Below are positions 1-11,800 of a stretch of DNA of 64,000 bases, piece after piece. Position 1 is the stretch's first letter. Each line of letters begins with the position of its first letter. This DNA is from Amoebophrya sp. A120 (lineage: Eukaryota; Sar; Dinophyceae; Syndiniales; Amoebophryaceae), in assembly GCA_905178155.1 (NCBI GenBank), contig CAJINV010000010.1, positions 820,009 to 884,008 of the forward strand, read 5' to 3'. The position numbers were made by a program, and so were the translations under genes. The notes under the pieces were generated by a model. It searched no databases. It was not told the origin of the DNA and worked only from the letters and a program-made list of their open reading frames with translations.

Positions 1-2851
1 TACGTGGCGAAGGGCGGGCGCCGGTTGTCGCGGTCCGCGGAAAAGTGGCGGGAGTTGCGGGATAAAGATTTCGAGCCGATGGACGTCGCGAGCAAAACCC
101 CTCCGTTAAAGCGGCTGCTGTTGTCCAAGAAGATGCCGCACAACATGCTGAAGTGCACGGCGATCCCGGAAACCGCGCTGCAATACCGGTACGTGAATAA
201 TTGGAACACGTGGAACGGACACGAACTACCAAACCAGGTGATTGACGGGGTAGAGGAGTTATCCTGTGCAAAAGTATCGTACTCGTATTGCAATCATGCA
301 TTACAAATCTTCTTTTTAAGGTAAATCTGCATTACAAATTTCATTTCTCATGCTGAGGAAATTTGTAATGCATTTATAGGAGGACGATACTTTTGCAGTT
401 CATAGGAGTTGGTGGCGCAGTGCCTCGAACAGAGCTCGACGGCCAACCAGAAGAAACATCTGACGGATTTGTACTGCGGGATGGCATATCCACTGCAAAT
501 ATGGATCTGGGTCTGGAAGGATGCAGGGTCTGTCATGCTTGTCTGGCATGACTGAAGAGCTTGTGATGCGCGTCCAAGAACAGACCCTTTTGCTTGTTAT
601 GCAAGACGCACTTTGTCATGCGGAAACCGCAACACTTAGGCACGAAAATATTTCTCATCATGCTTGGCTGTGCATTACAGAGCATTCAATATTTCCAACT
701 CAGCATCACAAGTTTCCAGAGCCACACGTATTTGCAGTTGATATGGCTCTGCAAACATCCTCACTGAACACGCGGCCGGCGTACAACGAACTGTGCAAGG
801 GATATGGAACTGTCAGGATCGAAATCGTCAAAGTTGAAATGATTTGCCATGCATAAAATGGATGCCAGTTGTAAGTCCCGCATGACAAATTTGGGTGGAA
901 CGGAAATCCAGTTTGTCATGCTGTCTGGGTAAGGGCGACGCCTTTTGTCATGCTACTTTGGCAGCGTCATTCCTACCCCACCTCAAAACAGGCTTACAAG
1001 CTGGCTCACTTGCCGACTCCGCAAGACAGGCGCTTCGTGGGTTGCGTTTTGTGCATGACAAATCATTTCAACTTTGCCGATTTCGATCCTGACACATCCA
1101 TAAGGGGGAATCGCAGCCGGCGCCCGCCCCCGCGGCCGCCCCTGCGATGAGCTACGTGGCCCCGACGCCAGCAGCAAGCGCGCAGCAGGTGTCGACGGGG
1201 GTGCAACCCAGCAGCACTACTTCGACCGTCAATGCGCAAGCTCCGCCCACCCAGAACAACCCGCCCATGATTGCGGCCGCGCCAGGAGCTAGTGGTAGTG
1301 GCGCCGTCAGCACGACGTCAAGCAGCACTGGGAATTCCGTGTCCGCGCGCCAGCCGGCGGCAGCGTCGGGTGCCACGTCAGCCGAGCGCGTCAACCCAAC
1401 CTCCTCGCAGGACACCAGAATAAACCGCTCTTCCTATCCTGAGTAAAAACGTCCCCACACCATAGTCAAGATGGGGAATCGGCTAGACAAATCAGCCAGC
1501 TTTGGTTGTTTGGCATGACAAGTTTGTCCGCGTAGTGTAGTGCTGTTTGAGCTAGTTTAGCAGCGTTACAGATCTAGTATCTCGCGCTGATTGGAGCATG
1601 ACAAATTTCAAAACCGCGCTAGAAAATGCTTCTCATGGGGCTCCGCATGAGAAACATTTTAAGCATGCAGAGTTGCATGACAACTATGGTGTGGGTACGT
1701 TTTTACTCAGGATACTTCCTCGTCAGGAGGCCAGCAGGCGGTGCAGACGAATTTCAAAATCAGCTCGAAGTATCCTATGTAAAAACGCACCCCATAGTCA
1801 AGATGGGCAATCTGCAAGACAAACCTTGAAGTTTTGGGAGTCACGCATGACAAGTTGCGGGCTGTGCTGTAGTTTAGCTTAGCAAGGGAAGCCGCATAAT
1901 AAATCCATCTCCTTATCCTGCCTACAGCATTACAAGTTCCAAAACACGATGGGAAATGCCTCTCATGGGGATGCGCATTACAAATGCTCTTGTGCTTGCA
2001 AATCTGCATGACAACTCTGGGGGGGGGACGTTTTTACTCAGGATACGAAGGTCAGCGGCTTCAACAACCTGATCGAGGCCCGGGCGGTGCTGCACACGGG
2101 AAACACGAATTTGGTGAGCAACTTGTGCCGCAGCTTCGTGCAGACAGTCGGGGCGAGCTCGGACGATTGCGTTGTCAACCGGATTATCAAATGCAAAAAT
2201 GTCTGGGTCTGGAACCATGCGCGATTTGTCATGCAGCTTTTCCATGACCCTTGAGGTCTGGAAAGCAGGACGTAGCATGACAGATTCTGTGCGATCTCTC
2301 TCATGCCCATCCTGCATGACAAACTCCCTCCCTAGTTGGTCAAAACTGGACGACTTTTGGCAATCATGCAGCACAGACTTTTGTATGCTTCAGATTTAGC
2401 ATGACAATTTGCAGCATTCTTCCAGACCCAGACACTTTTACATTTCATACGGATTGTCGTGACAAGCAGCCGGCGGTCGTTGGGAGAAAGTATGCCTGAG
2501 GGTCATGATGATGTGCTTGTTGAACCGACCAAGGAAACACACGACCGAAACCTCCAAACGCAACAGTTCAATATGCAGACCGACATTTCCCTGACCGCGC
2601 AAACGGCGCAGCAGGCCAGCATGTTCGAATCCCGCGTGTCTACCGCTCCGGCAGTGGTGGAGGCGAGCATGAATCAGGCCATGCCCACCGGCGTCCTGCT
2701 TACCGGCTCGTCCACGGCACTGGGGGGCCGGACGGTGGTGAGTAGCGGAAGCAGCATGACAAGTTTCGCACTGAGCAGCGACCGAGTGGGGGGGATGACG
2801 GGCGTCGTGAAAGCGGTGTTCGCCGTGGTTGCCGCCTTTCTGTTTTTGTAA
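1..2851 (+). CDS. Gene A: unrecognised protein, 5' end outside window, hydrophobic C-terminus
   Basis: Exons 1-259, 410-486, 749-802, 1108-1434, 1720-1770, 2051-2184 and 2455-2851 join in one frame once six introners are removed, giving about 432 residues with no internal stop. The frame is already open at base 1, so the N-terminus is missing. The first part is basic and polar. The middle (exon 4) is a low-complexity Ala/Pro/Ser/Thr stretch, and exons 6-7 are rich in Gln, Thr and Ser. The last residues before TAA (GVVKAVFAVVAAFLFL) are hydrophobic, which would fit a tail anchor or a GPI-type C-terminal signal. I do not recognise the family. A cell-surface or membrane-tethered protein is a guess from composition only. 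Confidence 0.7.
260..404. mobile_element. Introner F2 in gene A
   Basis: 145 bp. TSD GGAGT at 255-259 and 405-409. Removal restores E-E-L-V-A-Q. Inner part carries GCATTACAAAT and its complement. Confidence 0.9.
487..743. mobile_element. Introner F1 in gene A
   Basis: 257 bp. TSD TGGCA/TGGCT. TIR is a diverged F1 (TATCCACTGCAAATATG at left). Junction after removal G-M-A/L-Q-T. Confidence 0.85.
803..1102. mobile_element. Introner F6 in gene A
   Basis: 300 bp. TSD AGGGA/AGGGG. The TIR is unusually long: pairing continues about 50 nt inward, to AAATGATTTG and its complement. Junction C-K-G/E-S-Q. Confidence 0.9.
1435..1714. mobile_element. Introner F3 in gene A
   Basis: 280 bp. TSD CTTCC exact. 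Ends TATCCTGAG and CTCAGGATA. Junction R-S-S/S-S-G. Confidence 0.92.
1771..2045. mobile_element. Introner F3 in gene A
   Basis: 275 bp. TSD CGAAG exact. Lies only 56 bp after the previous F3 copy, leaving a 51-nt exon. Junction S-S-K/V-S-G. Confidence 0.93.
2185..2449. mobile_element. Introner F1 in gene A
   Basis: 265 bp. TSD CGGAT exact. Junction V-N-R-I-V-V. Confidence 0.92.
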
Positions 2852-4358
2852 ATCTGGTAAACCAAAGAACGACCGGTTATTTTCAGACGGAGAAGCAGAT
2901 GCAGTACAACAACGAACGTCAACGTGAAGAAGCTCCTGCCCATGCAACTGGGCTGGCAAATGAATAATAATTCGGAGGGTTTTGAAGAAATACGACGAAT
3001 TTGAATTCGACCGTGGTGTTTTATTTGCAACACCCATCCTGTCGAGAGTGAAAGTATCGACAAGCATGCTGGTCTCACTTTTGTACGTACGGAGTTTTTT
3101 ACAGCGGAAGGCATGAAGATTTGAAAAAATACGGAGTTTGTATCTTGTCACAATCTTGTTAAGGATTTAATGCACTGAGGTCTACCAATTATGAGCCTTT
3201 TTTTTTTTGCGAGTTTACCTTTTTCGCTTTCGAGTTCTTGTTAACATTTATTCGGACATGCCGGAAGATGTCGTGCATGTTTACAACACGACCCGGAAAG
3301 AGCTATATGTTTTTCTCTTTAATTCTATTTTTCAATTTAGGTTAACGTTACGTCGTGAACCAGCATTGTATAGTTTCAAAAACCACTGCTAAAAAGTAGT
3401 CAGTTTATCCCTAAATATTTTTCGTGCAGATTTGCTAAGTATATGGTTCACTAGAGTGAGGTCGAGAGCCTTGCGATTTTTTGTTCTTGTTCTTAAGTAC
3501 CCTCATAGATATGCAACTACTATTTTCATTGATGTGCAGCTCGAAACTTCATCTTGAAATGAAAAAATAAACAGCGTATGTTGAAGCACTTTGTTTTGAA
3601 CGTGTGTGCAGAAAAATTTTGATGACGACTCGTCAACGATTCCCCGTGACAAGAATCGATGCGGTTTTTCAAATCGCGCAACAGTGTGACTGCTAGATCG
3701 TGTGCAACAGCAGTAGCAGTAGAAGACTTTGTGCGTTTAGGAAGAAATTTGGCTTGCTTCTTTTTCCTTTATCCAGGACCCGAAGCTGCTGAGGAAACAA
3801 CTTTGTCGAGCGATGCGTGAGCAGTGTGATTACGATTAGTTAGTAGAGAGGGCGCAAAATAAATATCGTGTGCGGGTGGAAAACGTAGCCTGCGCGTGTC
3901 GGGTTCGCTCTAGTTCTTTCTGCTGGGCGAGATTCTGGGGCACCAACGTGATCGCCGCCCCAGTTTTGAAACGGGCGGCGCGCCACGGGGGCGTTTTCGG
4001 AGCGAGGGGCTTTGGCGGGGGCGATGCGGTGCGCCGATAACTTCGGGGCGTTGATGCTCTCCTGGTGCCCGCGGGCGGTGCTTTTGGCGCCGGCGGGGCG
4101 GCGGGCGCGGGACGCCCGCCCTGTGCCGGCGCGCGCCTACCCGGGCTACAGGCTGCGCCCACATTCTTTTCGGGTAGTCGGCGTCTGAATGGCCCGCGAG
4201 CATCCGGTCGCCATTTTGGCGTCCCCGAGCGCGTGACGTGGCTGGCCAGCGCGGCATGTTTTGGTCTCTACGTTCCGCTTATGTCGCCAACTGGTGCTCC
4301 TGGTCGAGCAGTTGCCCCGCTCCGGTAACAAAGAGGATGGCGTGGCTTCTTTTCTTGC
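2852..4358. other. Intergenic region between genes A and B
   Basis: No supported gene. The first part (to about 3900) is AT-rich with T-runs, as expected for a 3' UTR and spacer. About 3940-4260 turns strongly GC-rich and holds overlapping ORFs in several frames, none with a recognisable product. No introner ends were seen here. Confidence 0.6.
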
Positions 4359-7300
4359 ATGCTGGTTGTACCACCTTGTACTACTACAGCCACAACGAGT
4401 AGTACTATTAGCAAATCGAAAATTTTTTCAATATTGCAACGACCTCAGAAGTTCAAGTTGTCCTGTGCCATCGTGGTCAGCTCATGTGCCATGCACCCAC
4501 AGAAATTCTCTCGTCACAATCTCGGGCAACGCATCTTATTTCGCATCCGCCGGTCCGGAGCCTGGTACAACCGCGCACCTGCGGCAGAAGTGGCGGATTT
4601 TTTCCAACAGTCCCCGGCGGAGATCATCAGAAATTCTGGGAGCAGGTCCACTCCTCGCGACCACCTCCTCCACCACACAGCCGCATTCAACGGGCCCAAA
4701 AACCGCGAGTGGCGGCGGAAATGGCGGCAGCGCGCGAAGAAAGCCGCGGTGGGCGGCACCGTGCTCGCCATCGCGCTGGAAGCCCACAATCTTTATGCAC
4801 TGCAAAAACGTCTGCGTCTGGAAGGACGCGAACTTGTCATGCTAAGTCTGCATAGTACAAAAATTTGCGTTGCAAGATCACCAAAAGCTGTCCACTTTTG
4901 AACAAGTTTAGAGGCAGTTTGTCATGCAGGATAGGCATGAAAGAGACCTCTCAGAACCTGTCATGCTAGGTCCTGCATTCCAGACCTTATGGAGCATGGA
5001 AAATATGCATGACAAGCTTGCAATCTCCCAGACATCCAGGGATATTTGCGCTGTATAATCTTCTTTACGACACCATGATCACGCTCGAGCGGGGCGGCAC
5101 GCGCGCCGCCGAGGTATCGAAGAAAAAAACATTGTTGGTGTAACTTTGTGATGCACAACATGCAAAGTCATATTGGCTGTCATGCTGGGCATCCATGGTA
5201 AGGTCCATTCAATCGCGTTTTCACGTACAATCTGCGCATGACAGGTTTTTCCTCTCATGCCAGACAAAGTTGTAATGCTGTTCCTCCAAAAAAGTTACAC
5301 TTACAATCTTTTTTTCTTGGATACGAGGCGGCCGAGGAATACTTGCGGCAGTACGACTATTCGGAGCATCAAGAAGATGGTCAGGTTTCTAATGGTACAC
5401 AGCACTCGCCCGGCCATCATGCTTCTCAACACCCGCCAGTCTGTAGCAGCTGCTGTGCCATTGAAGATAATATTTTAAACACACACAATCACAAGAAAAT
5501 GAATACAAAACTCACGCTCCTGCAACGGCACCAGCAGTCCGCGAAGCAGCGGGCCTGTTCCCAGGCGAGCCTCCCGGTGACCGAGAGCCAGACGGTATCA
5601 AATGTAAAAGTGTCTGGGTCTGGAAGAATGCAACTTGTCATGCTAAGTCTGAAGCATCCAAAAATCTGTGCTGCATGATTACCAAACGTCGTCCAGTTTT
5701 GACCAAGTCGGGAGGGAGTTTCTCGTGCAGGATAGGCATGAGAGAGATCGCGCAGAATCTGTCATGCTAGGTGCTGCATTCCAGACCTCATGGGTCATGA
5801 AAAAGCTGCATGACAAATCGCGCATTCTTCCAGACCCAGACACTTTTACATTTGATAGACGGGCAACCTGGAACTCGACCGGAACGTGACGCGATGGCTA
5901 TCAGAAGGAAAAATCCCCCCTCCCCATATCGAAAACGAAATTTGTGATGCTGTGTTTGGGTACACAAAATTGTGTTGCAGTAGAGGACTGTACGCAGATC
6001 GTAAGCCTAGGTAAGGGCCTTTTGGTGTAGGCCCCTAGCACGGTAGACAGCTACCGTGTAGGCCTGGCAGCATTACAAATCGCCTGCATAACGAACGCGG
6101 CGGACAGCCCGGGCGTGTCTTCTTGCAAGACAGACCCGACTTGTGCTCACGAATCTGCATCACAAATTTTCAGGACGGCGCGCTTTCAATATGGGGTGGG
6201 AGGGGGGATTTTTCATTTTCATAGTGGCGCGAAAAAATCTTCGCGCGGGCGAGCGGCCGGTGTGTCGAGCTGGGGGCGGGCGGGTGCGGTGCGGTTTGGC
6301 GAAATTTAGAGGTTATCAAATGTAAAAGTTTCTGGGTCTGGAAGATTGCCAGGTTTGTCATGCACATTTTGCATGACTCCTGATGTCTGTGATGCATGCC
6401 CTAGCATCACAGAGTCTGTGAGGGATTCCTGATGCCTATACCGCATGACAAATGCTCTGTCCGTGTAGCAAAACTTGGACTCTCTTTGCTGCTCATGCAA
6501 TACAGATTTTTTTAGAATCCAAAATCAGCATGACAAGTTGGATTTTTCCAGACCCAGACATTTTTACAGTTGGTAGAGGTGTTTCAGAAGTGGAACCGCA
6601 TTGAGGAGTTGGTTGTCGTGGACGGGAACAGGAAGCAGTTGGAACATCTGTATGCTATGTAAAAACGCCCCCACCCCAGAGTTGTCATGCAAAAATGCAT
6701 GCTCAGAATGTTTCTCATGCGGAGCCCCAGGAGAAGCGATTCCTAGTCGTGTTGTGGAATTCGTAATGCTCCAATCAGCATAATAGGCTAGATTTGCGAT
6801 GCTTCTGAACGAGCTGAACAGGATTACACTACAAGGCCAAAAATCTTGTCATGCGCAACAGCCTAAGCTTTTTGAGTTGTCTAGCAGATTTCCCAGCTTG
6901 CCTATGGGGCGGGGAGGCGGTCTTTACTCAGGATAGTCTGAAGCAGTTGTTTCGTAACGATTTTTCTGACCCTTCGCCGATGAAGAAGAAGAACTCTAGT
7001 GAGAGCAGGAGCTGCAGGGAAATATTAAACACGTCTACTTCATCTGCTCGTCCGGAGCTCGCCGTCTTGCAGCCCGGGACGACAAGCGAAGGAGGCTGCA
7101 CTAGTACGCTTCTTCAGGAGCGGCCGACAGCCCCCTCGAGTGCGAAGAAGAAGAAGAGCAATTTCAGGGTGCAATTCGTGCGTGCAGACGCGGCAGCTGT
7201 GCAGAAAAAAGAGCTCCTGAGAGAAGTTGTAAATGACCTGCACCATCGATCCACCGTCGATCGTCCCAATTTCGATACCGTGTGCTGCTCCTTTCTCCTG

Positions 7301-8150
7301 TCCTATTCCGAATTTCCGGAGCAGATCCTTCACAATGCGGCGGCTCTGTTGGAAGAGGACGACCAGACGAGGGCCCCCAGCGAAAAAAAAATTCTGCTGC
7401 TCGAGCGGGGCCGGAGCAGCTATGGCTTGATTCGCTGGCTCACCCGGAGAAGCCACCTCGCGAGTGAGGTAGGGAGTGAGGCACGGGTCAGTAGTGATTT
7501 TTATCTCAATTGTTATAGTGCTGTGATCAGCTACAGCTACTGGATTTTAACTTCCTCGATACACAGAATCTCGTACAAGAGATTGAATCTCATCTCCGCA
7601 GGTGAGGGGTGCTTGGACTAATGGACGCTGTGTACTAGCTGAAGAATATCTTTCTTAATGACAATAGCACAGTGACAGTTGTGAATGTGATCGTGGTCAC
7701 ACGACTTACGTTCCCACTCCATAACCTGCTTCGGGCGACGAGGCAGGGGGCGAGAGTGAAGTGACGGAGTTTGGGGAGACGGTTCGGATGGACGTCCTGA
7801 AGGTGGTGCGTGACTTTGTGGACCGGCAAAGGCGCACTCTCGGGGCCGAGTGGAGCGTGAACGTCACTACGCGGGGGATGGGGCACTTTTACCTGGTCGA
7901 GCTGAAGAAACAGGAACGGCGCGACGGCGTTGCCGCGGCAGGCCCTTGTAGTGAAGCAGACGATGCAGGAAATTATGCAGCTGATAATTTTTGTAAGAGA
8001 ACTAGTACGGAAGCAGAAGCAGTGGCTCTTTCAGGAACAAGGTCGTCCGCCTTATCTTTTGTCACCCTAACAGAGGAAGCGATAGCTGAAATGGAAAAGA
8101 CGAATGAGGTAGTGGAAAAGTACCACTATGACAAGTTGAGCAGAGCATGA
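4359..8150 (+). CDS. Gene B: class I SAM-dependent methyltransferase, OMS1/UbiE-like
   Basis: Exons 4359-4793, 5063-5114, 5329-5595, 5863-5898, 6229-6313, 6581-6650, 6941 to about 7468, and about 7743-8150 (the last intron looks canonical, donor GTAGGG at 7469). After splicing, the SAM-binding motif I (CVELGAGGCG) is followed by a strand ending in an acidic residue (ELVVVDGNRKQLEHL). Then come FRVQFVRADAAAV, FDTVCCSFLLSYSEFPEQIL and KKILLLERGRSSYGLIRWL. The last resembles the 'ILLLEHGRSSY' strand of OMS1-type and UbiE-like methyltransferases. The C-terminal GHFYLVELKK fits the final strand. The N-terminus is Ser/Arg-rich with few acidic residues, then a hydrophobic stretch (AVGGTVLAIALEA), which suits a mitochondrial targeted, membrane-anchored enzyme like OMS1. 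Substrate unknown. Start chosen as first ATG of the open frame. Confidence 0.75.
4794..5057. mobile_element. Introner F1 in gene B
   Basis: 264 bp, diverged F1 (left TATGCACTGCAAAAACGTCT). TSD ATCTT exact. Junction A-H-N-L/L-Y-D. Confidence 0.85.
5115..5323. mobile_element. Introner F5 in gene B
   Basis: 209 bp. TSD CGAGG exact. Ends TATCGAAGAAAAAAAC and TTTTTTTCTTGGATA. Junction A-A-E-A-A-E. Confidence 0.92.
5596..5857. mobile_element. Introner F1 in gene B
   Basis: 262 bp. TSD GACGG exact. Junction S-Q-T-G-N-L. Confidence 0.93.
5899..6223. mobile_element. Introner F4 in gene B
   Basis: 325 bp. TSD ATGGC/GTGGC. Junction T-R-W-R-E-K; leaves a 36-nt exon between this and the preceding F1. 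Confidence 0.88.
6314..6575. mobile_element. Introner F1 in gene B
   Basis: 262 bp. TSD GAGGT exact. Sits inside the SAM-binding fold, just after motif I; removal gives N-L-E-V-F-Q-K. Confidence 0.92.
6651..6935. mobile_element. Introner F3 in gene B
   Basis: 285 bp. TSD ATCTG/GTCTG. Left end TATGCTATGTAAAAACG. Junction E-H-L/K-Q-L. Confidence 0.87.
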
Positions 8151-8864
8151 GCTGACTAGAATCTTCGGAGAGGAAATAAATATTGGCTCGCTGGATCGTA
8201 AAAGATTTTATCTGCACGGGAGGTGAAGCTGCTTGATAGGAAGAATTCAGATGTTGTTCACTAGTGCTAGAAGCTTCGCGGCTCACATCTTAAATTCTCG
8301 TCGCTGGATCACAACGCGAAAGGTGTTTTTATTCGGTGACACCATTTATTTCTTGCGAGTTGAAAAAGTGATTGCAGAAGCGCCAATAATTTTACTAGAT
8401 GCGGGCAGCATTGAAAGAAGCGGTTCATGCAGGGATCTTTTGCAAAATTCAGATCATGCCACGACCAGATTCAGATCCTGTAGCGAAATTCAGATCAGCG
8501 AGATGTGACTAGACTAGAAGGAATAAAATTCTAGTTCTCAAACTCGTTCTATTATGCCACCAGGTCTTCGAAGATCTTCAGAAAGCATGAGCATGATAGT
8601 ACACAACGACGACCAGGCTCGCTTTTGATAGAAAGGGTAGACAACATAAGTAGACAATTCATTGCGACAACGAGGCTAGGCTGATCGGGACCCATTGTTC
8701 TGTTGTTCCGGAGCTGGTATTATACAAGTAGTCTTTTGATGTGGTAGATTCATTTGGTTCACAGTTTATTCCCTTGTTCGTGTGCTGGAAGAACGACTTT
8801 GTAAGTACAAGTGAAGGACTTTAAGTACGACCCTGTAGTTTTTGAAGCAGGAACAAAAACTACC
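8151..8864. other. Intergenic region between genes B and C
   Basis: About 0.7 kb. Short ORFs only, and no introner ends. I see nothing that can be named. Confidence 0.6.
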
Positions 8865-11800
8865 ATGTTGACCACCACCGCTGATGTACCAACGGTAGCG
8901 AGGGCCGCCGCCGCGCAAATTTCTACCGCGGGGGAACAAGTCGGCGCAACACAGCAAGCGGCGCGAACAAGAAACAGTGTTCATCTTCTAAATCCCACGT
9001 CGTCCTCTCTACTTGCCGAAGTAGTAGACCTCGTGCCCGGAAGTGGTGTTGGTTCTACTTCGGAGCGGAAAACAAGCTGCTCCGCGCAGAACGCGCTGTC
9101 TCAAGGCGATACCACGCTGGCCGCGGGGGCTATCACCACGTCAGGAACATCACCATCTTCAGTCTCGTCGTCGCCAACCCACGACGTGGAGCGGGGGCAA
9201 ATAAAAAGCACACCAGCTGCGTCGACTTTGACGCCTAGTATGGTCGTTGCGCAGCAGGGACCAGGCCCCGCGGCTACTAGAGAGCAGAAGGAGCAGCTGG
9301 TTCGTGATGTTACTAATCGGTCAACACGTCCTATCCCTATGCTCTCGGAGGTGGAGGCGCCGTCGACAGCAGTTGTTCCAGGTAGCAGGGGGAGTAGTTC
9401 TCTGTCAACCTGTACCGAAAAGAAAATGTTGGTCACCGACCGTATCACCCCTGCGTTTTTCAGGGTGGAGAGGAACTACCTCCACGATGTTGACAGGACA
9501 CTGCCTGGTGAAACAACAGGACGAGCAGTAGACCACAGTTTTACTAGCGGAGATGCTGATGGCCCACAACTTCTCGTCGACAGGAGCAAAACAAAATTCC
9601 TCCCCATTCTCACGGTCGGGGACGGGGACTTGTCCTTCTCCCGCGCCTTGCAAATCTCCAACCCGGAAGTTCCCCTGGTCGCGACGGTGTTTGAATATCA
9701 AATGCAAATATGTCTGGGTGTGGAAGACTGCGCAACTTGTGATGCAGATTTTCCATGACCCACGAGGTCTGGAATGCAGGACTTAGTATGACAGATCCTG
9801 TGCGATCTCTATCATTCCTGTTCGGCATGAGAAACTCCCTTGGTCAAAAGTCGACAACTTTTGGCAATCATGCAACACAGAAGTTTACAGGATGCAGACT
9901 TAGCATGACAAGTTGCAACCTTCCAGACCCAGACATATTTGCAATGCATACTGACGCGTATGAAACCATCGTTGCGAAGTACCCCCACAGCCGCGAGCGG
10001 ATCGAAATCCTGGAGAAAAATATGCAAGAAACAAACTGTGTAAGTGTAAGTCTGTGATGCAGAAAATGCAAAAGAGTTACACTTGTCATGCTCCACATGC
10101 ATGCTAGGCTCGCTTCCTACGTGTTTTCCCGTCCTATCTGCGCATGACAAGTTATTTTTCCTGTCATGGCAGACAAACTTGTCATGCTGTTTTCCCAAGA
10201 GACGGACCTACACTAACGCAGTTTTTTCCTTCGATAAAAAACGGCGCCACCGTCCTGTTCGGCGTGGACGCGCGGCGACTCCTATCCTATGTAAAAACAT
10301 CCCCACCCCAGAGTTGTCATGCAGATCTGCAAGCGCAAGAGCATTTGTAATGCGCATTCCCATGAGAGGCATTTCCCATCGTATTTTGGAACTTGTAATG
10401 CTGTAAACAGGATAAGGAGATGGATTTGTTATGCGGCTCCCCTTGCTAAACTGCATTACACTACAGCCTGCAACTTGTCATGCGTGGCTCCCAAAACTTC
10501 GAGGTTTGTGTTGCAAAGTCCCCATGTTGACTCTGGGGTGGGGACGTTTTTACAAATGATAACTCCGGACGCATATTCAACGAGACCGGATCTGTCGTCG
10601 TGCGGAGCAGCAGGAGAGCAGCACTTCTTCCTCTTCTTCTTTTTCCGCGGACAAAGGTCTTGCAGCCAAAAATTCTGATGATCCCTGTCGTGGTGCGACA
10701 AAAGTAGGAGACCAAGTAGGAGCAGAAGAACTTCTACCTCTTGAAGCTGACACGTCGTCCTCGACTTCGGGGAAGTCGCCGGCCGGGAGTGGTAGGAAGA
10801 GAAAAAACATTGTCCCTGAGCAAGATCTCTTCGCAACAGCAAGCGCCGGATTCGCCCGCGTTGTGTTCCAGTTTCCGTTACTCCCCGCGATGACGAAGGA
10901 GCAGTTTGAGAGCGCGCCGTCGAGGGATCCAGTCCTGAACAACCGCCTGATGCTGCTAGAGTTCTTGTTGGAAGCGGAGGAGTTGCTGGACAAAGATTGT
11001 GGGGTCGTGCTGATCACGAATAAGGACGTGCGGCCGTACACCCTGTGGCGCTTGCACGACATATCAAATGTAAAAATGTCTGGGTCTGGAATATTGCGAG
11101 ATTTGTCATGCTTGTCTGGCATGACAAAAAAGTTTGTGATGCGTGTCCAAGAAGAGACCCTTTTTCCTGTCATGCAAAAACGCAGTTTCTCATGCGAAAA
11201 ACGCAACACAAAGAAGCGCAGATATTTCTCATGCTTGGCTGTGCATTACAGAGCATTCACCATTCCCAACACAGCATTACAAGTTTCCAGACCCAGACAT
11301 TTTTACATTTGATACGACATACTGGACCACCACACTCTCACCTCGTCCGCGCCGTCTGAACGATGCGAGCAGGAGGACAAAAATCGGGGCGGAGCAGAGC
11401 CGCCGAGACCGGAAAATGAATTCTCCACCTATAATAGTACTGCTTCAGCATCAACAACACGACCACCAGAACCTCCGGAACTAGATGATACCACAGCAAC
11501 TTCTTTGCAGTTTCTGGGCAAAATCCCGCTGAGAATGGAGGATTTTCCGGGCTACTTCTTCCAAAATGTCGACCGGGATTCCGCGGTGAAAGATACCATG
11601 GGGAAGTCCTTCCTGTACGGAAGTAGTAGTAGATATGGAACTGTCAGGATCGAAATTGACAAAATCGAAAAATGTGTGATGCATAAAATGCATGACGCAA
11701 AATACGTGTGTTGCAGAACAGGCAAGTGAGGCCGATTGTAAGCCTGTTTGGGGTTTTTATAGCTCGAGCTGCTAAAGCAGCATGAGAGAATCTTCAGCCT

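Noticed and set aside
2438-3151. 237-codon minus-strand ORF at the end of gene A
   Set aside because: Antisense of the last gene A exon; no codon pattern or family supports it.
10577-11209. 210-codon minus-strand ORF in gene C
   Set aside because: Shadow of the plus-strand BMT5-like frame, running into an F1 element.
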